NCBI RefSeq assembly: GCF_016765695.1
Contig: NZ_JAETGO010000020.1
Coordinates: 1 to 57,887 of the forward strand
From: Sporosalibacterium faouarense
Lineage (GTDB): Bacteria > Bacillota > Clostridia > Tissierellales > VENL01
Direction of reading: 5' to 3'
DNA length: 57,887 nucleotides
Below are positions 17,094 to 25,526 of the stretch, in pieces. A program made the position numbers and the translations under genes. Positions within the stretch are counted from its first letter, which is position 1. Every line of letters starts with the position of its first letter. Under the pieces are notes generated by a model, which saw nothing but the letters and a program-made list of their open reading frames with translations, did no database searches and was not told the origin of the DNA.

Positions 17094-17783
17094 TCATTTA
17101 TTCCCAAATCTGTAACCAAATCCATAAACAGTAATTATGTATTTAGGTTCATTACTATCATCTTCTATTTTCTTTCTTAATCTTGTTATATAAATATCTA
17201 CTGCTCTGCTGTCACCTGCATAGTCATATCCCCAAGCCTTCTCCATTAACTCATCACGACTAAAAACCTTATTTTGATTTTTAGCTATTACTTCTAAAAG
17301 CTGAAATTCTCTCGGGGTTAAACTAATTACCTCATTATTCTTCTTAACAGTTTTATTCGGAAAATTAATTGCAATATCTGAGTATTTAACTATATCTGTA
17401 TTATTACGACGTTCTTTTTCTTTATTTGACCTTCTGAGTAATGCTTTGATTCGTGCTAGAAGTTCTCTATTATCAAAAGGTTTAGTAATGTAATCATCTG
17501 CTCCAAACTCTAGTCCCAATACCTTATCTATAGTTTCAGTTTTTGCGGTCAGCATAATGGTTGGTAAATCATGATTTTTATGAATTTTTTTACATATTTC
17601 ATGTCCATCTATGTCTGGTAACATCAAATCTAATAATACTAAATCTGGCTCATATGAATCTACTAAAGCCAAACCAGAATACCCATCAATAGCTGTCTCA
17701 ACCTTGTATCCTTCTCTCTTTAGTACCATACTAAGTAGGTCACGTACTGCTACTTCATCATCTATGACTAAAATTTTATACAT
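17094..17783 (-). CDS. OmpR/PhoB-family response regulator
   Basis: The 229-residue DNA-binding regulator has a receiver domain with acidic pocket DDE (residues 8-10), phospho-acceptor in LVLLDLMLPDIDG (Asp about residue 52), TAKTE and ADDYITKPF (Lys), and a winged-helix domain with LTPREFQLLEVIA and GYDYAGDSRAVDIYITRLRKK. ATG follows AAGGAGTG. It heads an operon with the kinase and perhaps the lipoprotein. Upstream sits one copy of the palindromic repeat described at 17813-17892, which overlaps a possible promoter. Confidence 0.96.
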   Translation of the reverse strand: MYKILVIDDEVAVRDLLSMVLKREGYKVETAIDGYSGLALVDSYEPDLVLLDLMLPDIDGHEICKKIHKNHDLPTIMLTAKTETIDKVLGLEFGADDYITKPFDNRELLARIKALLRRSNKEKERRNNTDIVKYSDIAINFPNKTVKKNNEVISLTPREFQLLEVIAKNQNKVFSRDELMEKAWGYDYAGDSRAVDIYITRLRKKIEDDSNEPKYIITVYGFGYRFGNK

Positions 17784-17812
17784 ATTTTCACTCCTTATTT
17801 CATTAAAATACC

Positions 17813-17892
17813 AATTGAGAAAATTATATAATTACAAATTGAGTGTATTTTAGATTATTGCGTATAGTTTTAATATGTAATCTCGTCAACTA
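17813..17892. repeat. Copy A of an imperfect palindromic repeat overlapping a possible promoter
   Basis: One end reads AATTGAGAAAATTATATAAT and continues TACAAATT; the other reads TTAATATGTAATCTCGTCAA. Very similar pairs of ends occur at 31473-31545 and 32537-32624, each also just upstream of a leftward gene. Reading leftward, TTGACG, a 17-base spacer containing ATTACATATTAA, and TATACG could be a promoter for the response regulator. Whether it is a mobile repeat or a regulator's binding site is open. Confidence 0.5.
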
Positions 17893-17991
17893 CATATCTT
17901 AGAATTTTATATTTTAAAGTTGTGTAATACATTAATTACTAAATTTCTCCATACATTATATCATAAGTATCTCCATAATCATGGTGATACA

Positions 17992-18039
17992 AAACAAACC
18001 TACTACTAACTATTTATAGATTTAGTAATAGGTTTGTTT
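17992..18039 (-). terminator. Hairpin terminator after the hydrogenase operon
   Basis: AAACAAACCTA at 17992-18002 pairs with 18029-18039, and TACTAA at 18004-18009 with 18022-18027, giving a long stem with one mismatch. It ends ten bases from the hndD stop; leftward it runs into TTTGTTTTG. Confidence 0.75.
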
Positions 18040-18048
18040 AATTTATAA

Positions 18049-19848
18049 TTAAATCCTTTCCCTTGCCTCAAAGTGAGTATGCAATAATTTATGGGCTTTA
18101 TCTCCAAATGGTTTGCCTAGGAATTCTTTATAGAGCTTAATTATTTCAGGATTTTCATGACACTTTCTAATTTTCTTGTTTCTGTCTTCTTCATAAATGG
18201 CATCCTTTCGTTTTCTAATTATTTCCCTATTGCCATGATGATAAGGCTGTCCTCCACCACCAATACATCCTCCAGGACATGCCATAATTTCTATAGCATC
18301 ATACTCAGACTTACCTTCCCTTATTTCCTCTAAGATAATACGAGCATTTCCTAAACCACTTGCTATACCTATTCTTAGCTCTTTCTCTCCAATTTGTACA
18401 GTAGCTTTTCTTAACCCATCCATTCCTCTAAGTTGTTCAAATTCAACATTTTCAAGTTCATCTCCCGTTATCCATTCATATGCTGTACGAACAGCTGCTT
18501 CAATTACTCCTCCAGCAGTACCAAATATAACTGAAGCTCCAGTGGTTTCTCCTAGTGGTCTATCAAATTCACTATCGGGTAAAGACTTAAAATTGATTCC
18601 TGCTTCTTTAATCATAGCACCAAGCTCACGGGTAGTTATTACAATATCAACATTATTACGCTCATCTTTAGTTAATTCTGGCCTCTTAGCTTCAGCTTTT
18701 TTAGCTATACATGGCATTATAGAAACAACTACAATATTATCTGGATCTATATTATTTTTCTCAGCATAGTAAGTCTTTGCTATAGTTCCAAACATTATAT
18801 GAGGTGATTTACAAGTTGAAGGAACATGTATTAGCTCTGGAAATTGATGCTCAATAAACTTAACCCATGCAGGACAACAATTTGTTAATATTGGTAATGT
18901 TTTATTGTTTTCTAGGCGATAGATAAGCTCGGACGCTTCCTCCATTATAGTTAAGTCAGCCCCAAAATCTGTGTCAAATACACCATCAAATCCCATACGT
19001 TTTAAAGCAGTTACCATTTTTCCTGTAACTATCGTGCCTGCTTCCATCCCAAATAACTCTCCAAGAGCTACACGAATTGCTGGCGCCGTTTGTACTATTA
19101 CATGCTTATCAGGGTCATCGATTGCTTTCCAAACCTTATCTGTGTGAAACATTTCAGTTAGAGCTGCTGTTGGACAAACCTGAACACACTGTCCACAGTA
19201 TGTACAAGATGATTCTACCATTGGAATATTAAATGCTGGGCCCACAAAGGAATCAAATCCCCTACCGATTCCAGATAGAATTCCACAGGTCTGAACTTCA
19301 TTACATGCGGTTTCACATCGCCTACAATATATACATTTATTAGAATCCTTAACTATAGCGTCGCTGGATAAATCCTTAGGATAATCCATCCGCTCCCCTT
19401 CCCATCTAATCTCTCTAACATTTAACTCTTCTGCTAGAGCTTGTAATTCACATTCTAGATTTTTGGGACATGTAAAGCACTCATTGGGATGATTAGATAA
19501 AAGAAGCTCTACTGCCATTCTTCTAGCAGTTATTGCCTTGATTGTATCTGTCCTAATAACCATTCCATCATAGGCTTTTGTTACGCAAGCTGGTACTAAC
19601 CTGCTATTATTATTTTTATCAATAAGCTCTACCATGCAAACTCTACATGATGCGGTTTTATTATATAATTGTAAATCTTCTAAATCTAAATGACAAAGAG
19701 TTGGTATCTTCACACCTATCTTTTGAGATGCTTCTAAAACAGTAATTCCCTCTGTTACAGTTAACTCCTCATGATTAATTTCAATATTTATCATTTTCTT
19801 GCTTTCGTATTTTTCTTGTGTCTCACCTTTTCCTATGTCTTTTGCCAT
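18049..19848 (-). CDS. hndD: [FeFe]-hydrogenase catalytic subunit, HndD/HydA type
   Basis: The 599-residue catalytic subunit of a soluble NAD(P)-linked hydrogenase makes or uses hydrogen at the H-cluster. Domains in order: plant-type 2Fe-2S (CHLDLEDLQLYNKTASCRVC), His-ligated 4Fe-4S (HPNECFTCPKNLEC), a two-cluster ferredoxin (CIYCRRCETAC, CTYCGQCVQVCP), then the H-cluster domain with L1 TNCCPAW, L2 MPCIAKKAEA and L3 ACPGGCIGGGGQP. L1 has Asn where TSCCP is usual; both cysteines are kept. ATG at 19848 is chosen; a GTG at 19860 overlaps the GGAGGGG ribosome site. Last gene of hndABCD. Confidence 0.96.
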   Translation of the reverse strand: MAKDIGKGETQEKYESKKMINIEINHEELTVTEGITVLEASQKIGVKIPTLCHLDLEDLQLYNKTASCRVCMVELIDKNNNSRLVPACVTKAYDGMVIRTDTIKAITARRMAVELLLSNHPNECFTCPKNLECELQALAEELNVREIRWEGERMDYPKDLSSDAIVKDSNKCIYCRRCETACNEVQTCGILSGIGRGFDSFVGPAFNIPMVESSCTYCGQCVQVCPTAALTEMFHTDKVWKAIDDPDKHVIVQTAPAIRVALGELFGMEAGTIVTGKMVTALKRMGFDGVFDTDFGADLTIMEEASELIYRLENNKTLPILTNCCPAWVKFIEHQFPELIHVPSTCKSPHIMFGTIAKTYYAEKNNIDPDNIVVVSIMPCIAKKAEAKRPELTKDERNNVDIVITTRELGAMIKEAGINFKSLPDSEFDRPLGETTGASVIFGTAGGVIEAAVRTAYEWITGDELENVEFEQLRGMDGLRKATVQIGEKELRIGIASGLGNARIILEEIREGKSEYDAIEIMACPGGCIGGGGQPYHHGNREIIRKRKDAIYEEDRNKKIRKCHENPEIIKLYKEFLGKPFGDKAHKLLHTHFEARERI

Positions 19849-19866
19849 AATCTCTTTCACCCCTCC

Positions 19867-21522
19867 TTATGCTTTTAACATCAAATTATCTTTATTTTTT
19901 GCACCATCGTATTCTCCTTCACCTTGAGAATGGTCAACATCCTTAATAAATGCTAGATATTCATCCCAGAAATGTTTCATAGTGCTTATAATTGGATTTG
20001 GTGCAGTTTGACATAGCCCACAAAGAGAGCTTCCTTTAACCATATAAGATAGTTGTTTCAATGCATCTAAATCTGCCATTGTAGCTTTGCCACTAGTAAT
20101 CTTATTCAATATCTCATATAATCTCTTAGTACCAATCCTTCCTGCTGCACATTTACCACATGCTTCATCCATAGTAAATTCTAGATAAAACTTAGCTATA
20201 TTAACCATATTATCCGTTTCGTCCATAACTATCATTCCGCCTGATCCCATCATTGAACCTATAGAAAGAAGGCTATCATAATCTATGGGTGTGTCCAAAT
20301 ATTCCTCTGTTATTACGCCTCCTGATGGACCTCCCGTCTGAACTGCCTTAAACTTTTTACCACCTTGTATCCCACCACCAATGTCAAAGATTATTTCCCT
20401 TAATGTAGTCCCCATTGGAACCTCTACAAGGCCTACATTATTAATTTTTCCAGCAAGGGCAAATACTTTAGTTCCTTTACTCTTTTCAGTTCCTATGGAA
20501 GAAAACCACTCTGATCCCTTTGTTATTATAGGCGGTATATTTGCAAAGGTTTCAACATTATTAACATTAGTTGGATGTCCCCAGTATCCTTCTTGAGCTG
20601 GAAAGGGTGGTTTAAAGTCTGGTTCACCCCTTTTACCTTCGCAGGAATTGATAAGAGCAGTTTCTTCACCACATACAAAAGCTCCAGCTCCAAATTTAAT
20701 ATCAATATCAAAGCTAAAATCACTATCAAATATATTTTTCCCTAATAGACCGAGCTCTCTTGACTGCTTAATGGCAGTCTTTAATCTAGATATGGCTAAA
20801 GGATATTCTGCACGTATATACACTATTCCCTTATCAGCACCTATTGCATATCCGCCTATTGCCATTGCCTCTATTACACTATGAGGATCTCCCTCTAATA
20901 TGCTTCTATCCATAAATGCTCCAGGGTCTCCCTCATCTGCATTACATATAATGAATTTAACTTCACTTTCTTGAGACTTTGTTATCTCCCATTTAACCCC
21001 AGTGGGAAAGCCTCCACCACCTCTACCTCTAAGTCCTGATTCTTTAACTTCTTTAACTACTTCATCTCTAGACATCTGAGTTAAAGCTTTACCTAAAGCT
21101 TCATATCCTCCTAAAGCTATATATTCATATATATCTTCTGGATTAATTAACCCACAATTTCTTAATGCAATTCTAAGCTGTTTTTTATAGAATTCCATAT
21201 CTTCTTGTTTCCCAATTTTTTTATTATGATGTGGCTCCTTATATAAGAGTCTTTCTACTTTCCTTCCCTTTACTATATGCTCATCAACTATGTCCTTTGC
21301 ATCCTTTGGTCCTACCCTTACATAAAAGACATTATCTGGCTCAATTTTAACTATGGGTCCTTGCTCACAAAAGCCAAAACATCCTGTTTGTATAACCTTA
21401 GCTTCTTCCTCATATCCCCTAGCTTTTATAATTAATTCTAAATTTTTAGCAACCTTTTCACTATCACTTGCTAAGCAACCAGTTCCTCCACATACCATTA
21501 TATTTGTCCTTGTTTTAGACAT
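19867..21522 (-). CDS. hndC: NAD(P)-binding flavoprotein subunit of hydrogenase, HndC/HydB (NuoF-like), lacking the C-terminal ferredoxin
   Basis: The 551-residue subunit carries FMN and the NAD(P)(H) site. Domains: thioredoxin-like 2Fe-2S (CGGTGCLASDSEK ... QTGCFGFCEQGP), the NuoF core with GLRGRGGGGFPTGVKW and the ADEGDPGAFMDR nucleotide site, SLBB, and the NADH_4Fe-4S cluster (CGKCAAGRIGTKR ... SSLCGLCQ). HydB/HndC proteins usually continue into a two-cluster ferredoxin after the DEY segment; here the chain stops about 25 residues later (ends NKDNLMLKA), so that domain is absent. The start ATG follows AAAGGAGG. HndD follows after an 18-base gap. Confidence 0.95.
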   Translation of the reverse strand: MSKTRTNIMVCGGTGCLASDSEKVAKNLELIIKARGYEEEAKVIQTGCFGFCEQGPIVKIEPDNVFYVRVGPKDAKDIVDEHIVKGRKVERLLYKEPHHNKKIGKQEDMEFYKKQLRIALRNCGLINPEDIYEYIALGGYEALGKALTQMSRDEVVKEVKESGLRGRGGGGFPTGVKWEITKSQESEVKFIICNADEGDPGAFMDRSILEGDPHSVIEAMAIGGYAIGADKGIVYIRAEYPLAISRLKTAIKQSRELGLLGKNIFDSDFSFDIDIKFGAGAFVCGEETALINSCEGKRGEPDFKPPFPAQEGYWGHPTNVNNVETFANIPPIITKGSEWFSSIGTEKSKGTKVFALAGKINNVGLVEVPMGTTLREIIFDIGGGIQGGKKFKAVQTGGPSGGVITEEYLDTPIDYDSLLSIGSMMGSGGMIVMDETDNMVNIAKFYLEFTMDEACGKCAAGRIGTKRLYEILNKITSGKATMADLDALKQLSYMVKGSSLCGLCQTAPNPIISTMKHFWDEYLAFIKDVDHSQGEGEYDGAKNKDNLMLKA

Positions 21523-21537
21523 TATAAACCTCCTTTC

Positions 21538-21930
21538 CTATGCTCTTTCGAAATCTATATCTAAAACCATATTTTCTACAACTTCACCGTTCTGAAGATG
21601 TTTCTCGAATATTTCATGAACTTTGTCCTTCTTGACATTCCCATATAATATAGGCTTTTGTCCTGGTATATTAACTTGTACAGTTGGTTCTGAATGACAG
21701 TATCCAATGCATCCAACAGGCACTACCTTGATGTTATTAATCTTAGATTTATCTATTTCTTCTATAAATTCAGTCAGCGTTTCTCTAGCTCCCGATGATA
21801 TTCCACATGTTGACATACCAACAAGTATTTCTACTTTATCTCCTTTGACATCACCTTTTTCCCGTAAATTCACTTTTTCCAATGATTCTTCTCTAATCTT
21901 TTTCAATTCATCTAGCGATTTTACCTTCAT
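21538..21930 (-). CDS. hndB: Thioredoxin-like [2Fe-2S] subunit of hydrogenase, HndB
   Basis: The 130-residue protein has a charged N-terminal helix (SLDELKKIREESLEKVNLRE) and a thioredoxin-like 2Fe-2S fold (MSTCGISSGARETL, then VPVGCIGYCHSEPTVQV). Three cysteines are visible (STC and GCIGYC), the HndB pattern rather than the four of NuoE. It lies between hndA and hndC as in the Desulfovibrio hndABCD operon and helps electron transfer in the complex. ATG follows AGGAGG; gaps to its neighbours are 11 and 15 bases. Confidence 0.9.
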   Translation of the reverse strand: MKVKSLDELKKIREESLEKVNLREKGDVKGDKVEILVGMSTCGISSGARETLTEFIEEIDKSKINNIKVVPVGCIGYCHSEPTVQVNIPGQKPILYGNVKKDKVHEIFEKHLQNGEVVENMVLDIDFERA

Positions 21931-21941
21931 ATTCCTACCTC

Positions 21942-22466
21942 CTAGCTACGATAAGCTTCAATAATGTCATCAAGGTCTTCTTCTTTAACCCTGCCAAAAA
22001 CTTTATCATCGACCATCACGACTGGAGCTAATCCACATGCCCCAACACAACGTACATCCTTTAAAGTAAAAAGACCATCTTCTGTGATTTCATTTGATTC
22101 AACTTCTAGCTTCTCTTTAAGTCTCTCAATGATTTTATCTGCACCCCTTACAAAACAAGCAGTTCCCATACATACGCTAATTGTGTGTTTTCCATTGGGT
22201 TTAGTAGTAAAGTATGAGTAAAAGCTTACTACACCAAACACCTCAGCTCCAGGAATACCGAGCTTCCTAGCAATATATAGTTGGACATCCCTTGGTAAAT
22301 ATCCAAATATATTCTGTGCCTTATGAAGTATCTCAATTAATGCTCCTTTTGTAGTCTCCATGTTATCTATGAACTCCTCTAATTCATCGAATTTTTCCTT
22401 TGGAAGTTCTTCACTTACTGGTTTAGTGACACTAATGGCTTGTGGTTTTGTCAAAGATTTCACCAT
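21942..22466 (-). CDS. hndA: NuoE-like [2Fe-2S] subunit of hydrogenase, HndA/HydC
   Basis: The 174-residue electron-transfer subunit has a helical N-terminus and a thioredoxin-like domain with the four NuoE cysteines in VCMGTACFVRGAD and DVRCVGACGLAPVV. It passes electrons within the soluble hydrogenase. First gene of the hndABCD operon. The start is uncertain: ATG at 22466 is directly against its GAAGGG ribosome site, and a TTG four codons later is better spaced. No dedicated promoter was certain; see the upstream region. Confidence 0.93.
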   Translation of the reverse strand: MVKSLTKPQAISVTKPVSEELPKEKFDELEEFIDNMETTKGALIEILHKAQNIFGYLPRDVQLYIARKLGIPGAEVFGVVSFYSYFTTKPNGKHTISVCMGTACFVRGADKIIERLKEKLEVESNEITEDGLFTLKDVRCVGACGLAPVVMVDDKVFGRVKEEDLDDIIEAYRS

Positions 22467-22675
22467 CCCTTCTAAATTTTTATTAGTACATTAATAGTTT
22501 TCATTGCTTTAATTTTATTAGAATATCTAAAGTGTAGTATTGTGTAAAAGAACAATAATTATAGCTCCAATTAGCAATTTTATTTAAGAAGCCCCCATTT
22601 TAACACTTTTATAATAATGCAGTTTTAATACTTGAGGAGATCGTATATGTGCAAATCAAATAATTAGTTTTCTAC
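22467..22675. promoter_or_regulatory. Upstream region of the hydrogenase operon
   Basis: AT-rich DNA between the TetR-operon terminator and hndA. ATTGT and ACAAT half-sites at 22539-22556 are separated by eight bases and lie near the expected promoter. They resemble, but do not match, redox repressor Rex sites (usually an 18-base TTGT...ACAA palindrome). No consensus -35/-10 pair was convincing. Confidence 0.25.
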
Positions 22676-22708
22676 ACAAAAAAACTGACACTAGAAAAAG
22701 TGTCAGTT
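22676..22708 (-). terminator. Terminator of the ABC-tetR operon
   Basis: AACTGACACT at 22683-22692 is exactly complementary to 22699-22708; on the minus strand the stem is followed by seven T. Confidence 0.85.
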
Positions 22709-22748
22709 ATAAGTTTTAAAAGGCTATTAATTTATAGCACTATATCTT

Positions 22749-23402
22749 CTATTTCTTAAGTCCGTATAGTAATAATTCTATTGTATCTTCAATTTCCTTA
22801 TCATCATCCCATTCATTATTGGGCAATATTAAAAATCTTGCAATCAAAAATCCTACTACTGTAGTTGTCATGAACCTAATAATTGTCTCTGTAGGGTATT
22901 CCTTTATTTCATTTTTATCCTTAAACCTCTCAACTAACTGAAAGACTCTTACCTTTACATGAGTTGTAAGTGCATCTATATACTCCTCTTTGATTTCTGG
23001 ATGAAAAGCAATTTCTTGAAGAAAAATTTTAATTACAGGTGCTCTTTTTTTCATAAATTCAAATCTATTTTTTATTAGCACTTTTAGAAAATCTTCAAAG
23101 GATGCATAATCATCTTTAAAAACACTGTTTACAAAATCCTTGGCTATAAACGGAGCTACTATCTTTGCCAACGTGGGAGTTACTATAGATAGTAATAATT
23201 CCTTTTTTGTTTTAAAATGCCTAAATACAGTTCCTTCTGCAACTCCTGCCTTCTTAGCAATTTCACTAGTTGAAGCACCAGAAAATCCTTTCTCTGAAAA
23301 TACTTGTATAGCTGCTTCAACTATCTTTATCTGTTTTTCACTTAATTTTACATCTTCATCATCAGTGGAAAGTATATCCTTTATCCATTGTTCATCCGTC
23401 AT
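22749..23402 (-). CDS. TetR/AcrR-family repressor of the adjacent ABC exporter
   Basis: The N-terminal helix-turn-helix is clear (FSEKGFSGASTSEIAKKAGV, then EGTVFRHFKTKKELL), and a C-terminal helical ligand domain of about 150 residues follows. The ATG at 23402 has AGAGG nine bases upstream; an ATG at 23411 touches the ribosome site. It lies 40 bp after the permease gene in the same direction. Two matching palindromes flank the operon promoter at 25224-25281, so it most likely represses its own operon until a drug or other ligand binds. Confidence 0.92.
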   Translation of the reverse strand: MTDEQWIKDILSTDDEDVKLSEKQIKIVEAAIQVFSEKGFSGASTSEIAKKAGVAEGTVFRHFKTKKELLLSIVTPTLAKIVAPFIAKDFVNSVFKDDYASFEDFLKVLIKNRFEFMKKRAPVIKIFLQEIAFHPEIKEEYIDALTTHVKVRVFQLVERFKDKNEIKEYPTETIIRFMTTTVVGFLIARFLILPNNEWDDDKEIEDTIELLLYGLKK

Positions 23403-23451
23403 TATCTCCATCCTCTCTATTTCAAGTATTTTCAGTAAAGAAACTAATTAA

Positions 23452-24477
23452 TTAAATTGATCTATACCTTTTCAATGCTAGTATATTTAAGATTATAAAC
23501 AATACAGAAAAGGCAAGCAAGAACAATATATCCATATAAATACTACTCCATCCCTTGCCTCTAATCATTACCTCTCTTAAAGCATTAGCACCATAAGTTA
23601 AAGGCATAATCTTACTAACTCCTCTCAAAATTTTATTAAATGTGTCCAAGTTAAATATACCTGAGAAAAAAACTTGAGGAATTACTACGATTGGTATAAA
23701 CTGCATCATTTGAAGCTCATTATTTGCAAAAGTTGATAATAGAGTTCCTAATGTTAATGCGGACATTGATAAAAGGAAAGTTATCAATAGAACATAAATA
23801 AATGAGCCTTTCATCATTATGCCAAGTACACTAATAGCATACCAGGATATGATAGCAGATTGAATAGTTGTAAATAATCCAAACCCAAAAACATAGCCAA
23901 GAACTATTTCATATCTTCTTAGTGGAGTAGATAAAAGCTTCTCTAGTGTTCCACTAGATCTCTCCCTAAGTAAGGAAATACCTGCAATTAGAAACACAAA
24001 GAAAAATATAAAAAATCCTATTAATACTGGTCCAAGATTATCAAACAACTCCATATCCTCTCCGCCATATATAAATTGTATATCTGGTTTAGGATTATTT
24101 TGACTCTGACTTAATTCTTGCAAAGCATTTTGAAAAACTTCTACAACTCTCTTATTGACACTAGGATCGCTTCCCTCTAATGCTATTTTACTTTTCAATC
24201 CATCTCTCTCTATTATAGCATCAATCTCTTTATTCTTTATTAATTCATTAGCCTTATCTAATGAAACATCCTTTAAAATAGCACCATTTTCCACAAGACT
24301 ATCTTCTATCTGTTCAGGAAAATCATATACTGCAATCTTAGGATCATATTCTTCTCCATTGAAGGTCAAGTTTACTAGGAATAATACTAAAATTGGAGCT
24401 AATATCATTAATCCTAGAGTTCTTTTATCTCGAAAAAACTGAGTTATTATTCTAGTTATTAGTGCACTAATTCTCAT
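23452..24477 (-). CDS. ABC-2 type transporter permease
   Basis: The 341-residue membrane subunit has an N-terminal helix (about residues 19-38), a large external loop (about 40-160), and five helices in the C-terminal half. SSGTLEKLLSTPLRRYEIVLGY is the conserved ABC-2 coupling segment. It forms the export channel with the ATPase encoded just upstream, whose gene it overlaps by 11 bases; its ribosome site GGAGGTG lies inside the ATPase gene. Likely a drug or lipid exporter; cargo unknown. Confidence 0.92.
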   Translation of the reverse strand: MRISALITRIITQFFRDKRTLGLMILAPILVLFLVNLTFNGEEYDPKIAVYDFPEQIEDSLVENGAILKDVSLDKANELIKNKEIDAIIERDGLKSKIALEGSDPSVNKRVVEVFQNALQELSQSQNNPKPDIQFIYGGEDMELFDNLGPVLIGFFIFFFVFLIAGISLLRERSSGTLEKLLSTPLRRYEIVLGYVFGFGLFTTIQSAIISWYAISVLGIMMKGSFIYVLLITFLLSMSALTLGTLLSTFANNELQMMQFIPIVVIPQVFFSGIFNLDTFNKILRGVSKIMPLTYGANALREVMIRGKGWSSIYMDILFLLAFSVLFIILNILALKRYRSI

Positions 24478-25201
24478 TTTTTACACCTCCATAATAAAGG
24501 AAAGCTTCTTCAATAGAATTTGAATTTGTCTTATCCTTTAACTCTTGTGGTGTCCCAACAGCAATAAGTTTTCCATTTCTTATCATTCCTAATCTATCGC
24601 ACTTTTCAGCCTCATCCATAACGTGGGTAGTTACTATGATTGTTTTGCCAAGAGCTTTCAACTTATTTAGTTCATCCCAAATCGCTTTTCTTAGAACTGG
24701 ATCAATACCAACTGTTGGCTCATCTAGTATAAGTATATCTGGATCATGTAAAAGGGCAGTTGCTAGTGATAGCCTTCTTTTCATACCACCCGAATAATTA
24801 GAAACAATTTTCTTTAAATCTTCATTAAGATCAACTAAACTAATAACCTCAGTTATTCTTTCTGATAATCTCTTACCTTTAAGTCCATATATTTTACCAA
24901 AAAACTTTAAATTCTCTATTGCGCTAAGTTCTTCATAAAGGGCATCAGACTGTGCCATGAAGCCAATATTATTCATTATATTTAAGTCTGGCATCCTAGT
25001 ATTCAAGACCTCTACATTTCCCCCAGAAGAATTTATTATTCCAGAGATTATCTTAACTAATGTTGTCTTTCCTGCTCCTGAAGGTCCTAATAATCCCAAT
25101 ATTTCTTTAGACTTTACCTTAAGATTAATATCATCCAAAACCTTTTTCTTACCATAAAGCTTATCAATATTACTAATGGATATACAATATTTGTCATCCA
25201 T
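24467..25201 (-). CDS. ABC transporter ATP-binding protein
   Basis: The 244-residue ATPase has Walker A GLLGPSGAGKTTL, signature YSGGMKRRLSLA, Walker B DILILDEPTVGID and the switch His in TTHVMDEAEKCD. This is the type that works with ABC-2 permeases. ATG at 25201 follows AGGAGGTG by five bases; a TTG-started extension to 25219 would contain that site. First gene of the ATPase-permease-TetR operon under the promoter at 25240-25268. Confidence 0.95.
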   Translation of the reverse strand: MDDKYCISISNIDKLYGKKKVLDDINLKVKSKEILGLLGPSGAGKTTLVKIISGIINSSGGNVEVLNTRMPDLNIMNNIGFMAQSDALYEELSAIENLKFFGKIYGLKGKRLSERITEVISLVDLNEDLKKIVSNYSGGMKRRLSLATALLHDPDILILDEPTVGIDPVLRKAIWDELNKLKALGKTIIVTTHVMDEAEKCDRLGMIRNGKLIAVGTPQELKDKTNSNSIEEAFLYYGGVKNEN

Positions 25202-25223
25202 AAATACACCTCCTTGCAAAATG

Positions 25224-25281
25224 AGTGATTACTCACTCTATATTACCCCAGTAAGTTGAATATGTCAAGTGAGTACTCACT
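25224..25281 (-). promoter_or_regulatory. Consensus sigma-A promoter flanked by two TetR-type operators
   Basis: On the minus strand TTGACA (25263-25268), a 17-base spacer and TAATAT (25240-25245) form a near-ideal vegetative promoter. AGTGAGTACTCACT at 25268-25281 is a perfect 14-bp palindrome abutting the -35. AGTGATTACTCACT at 25224-25237, one base different, lies at the transcription start. Two operators around a strong promoter imply tight repression by the TetR protein encoded in the same operon. Confidence 0.85.
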
Positions 25282-25297
25282 CATTGTCTTTTCAATA

Positions 25298-25336
25298 AAA
25301 AAGAATGTCTTTTTTTCATCATTAGACATTCTTTTT
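25298..25336. terminator. Hairpin, probably bidirectional terminator
   Basis: AAAAAGAATGTCT at 25298-25310 pairs with AGACATTCTTTTT at 25324-25336 around a 13-base loop, with T runs on both strands. It insulates the ABC promoter from the upstream leftward genes. Confidence 0.75.
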
Positions 25337-25469
25337 ATCACTTTATTTATTATCTATTACTTGAGATGTTTCACAATTCGACTTTATATTTAATCTAGTA
25401 TAAACCAACTATGTACAATCAATAGTTAACACCAAATATTGCTGCTATAAGGTAAAATATCCAAGTACT

Positions 25470-25496
25470 AAAAAATTAAAAAGTAGTTAACCACTT
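25470..25496 (-). terminator. Weak terminator-like hairpin after the DUF2817 gene
   Basis: On the minus strand a six-base-pair stem (AAGTGG/CTACTT, one G-T pair, loop TTAA) at 25481-25496 is followed by TTTAATTTTTT. It lies 30 bases beyond the stop at 25527. Confidence 0.5.
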
Positions 25497-25526
25497 ATCT
25501 TTATTTTCTATAGTCTTTTCCACTTT

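Noticed and set aside
22539-22556. Rex-type redox operator upstream of hndA
   Set aside because: The half-sites are present but spacing is 16 rather than 18 bases and the inner bases do not match, so it is only noted as a weak candidate.
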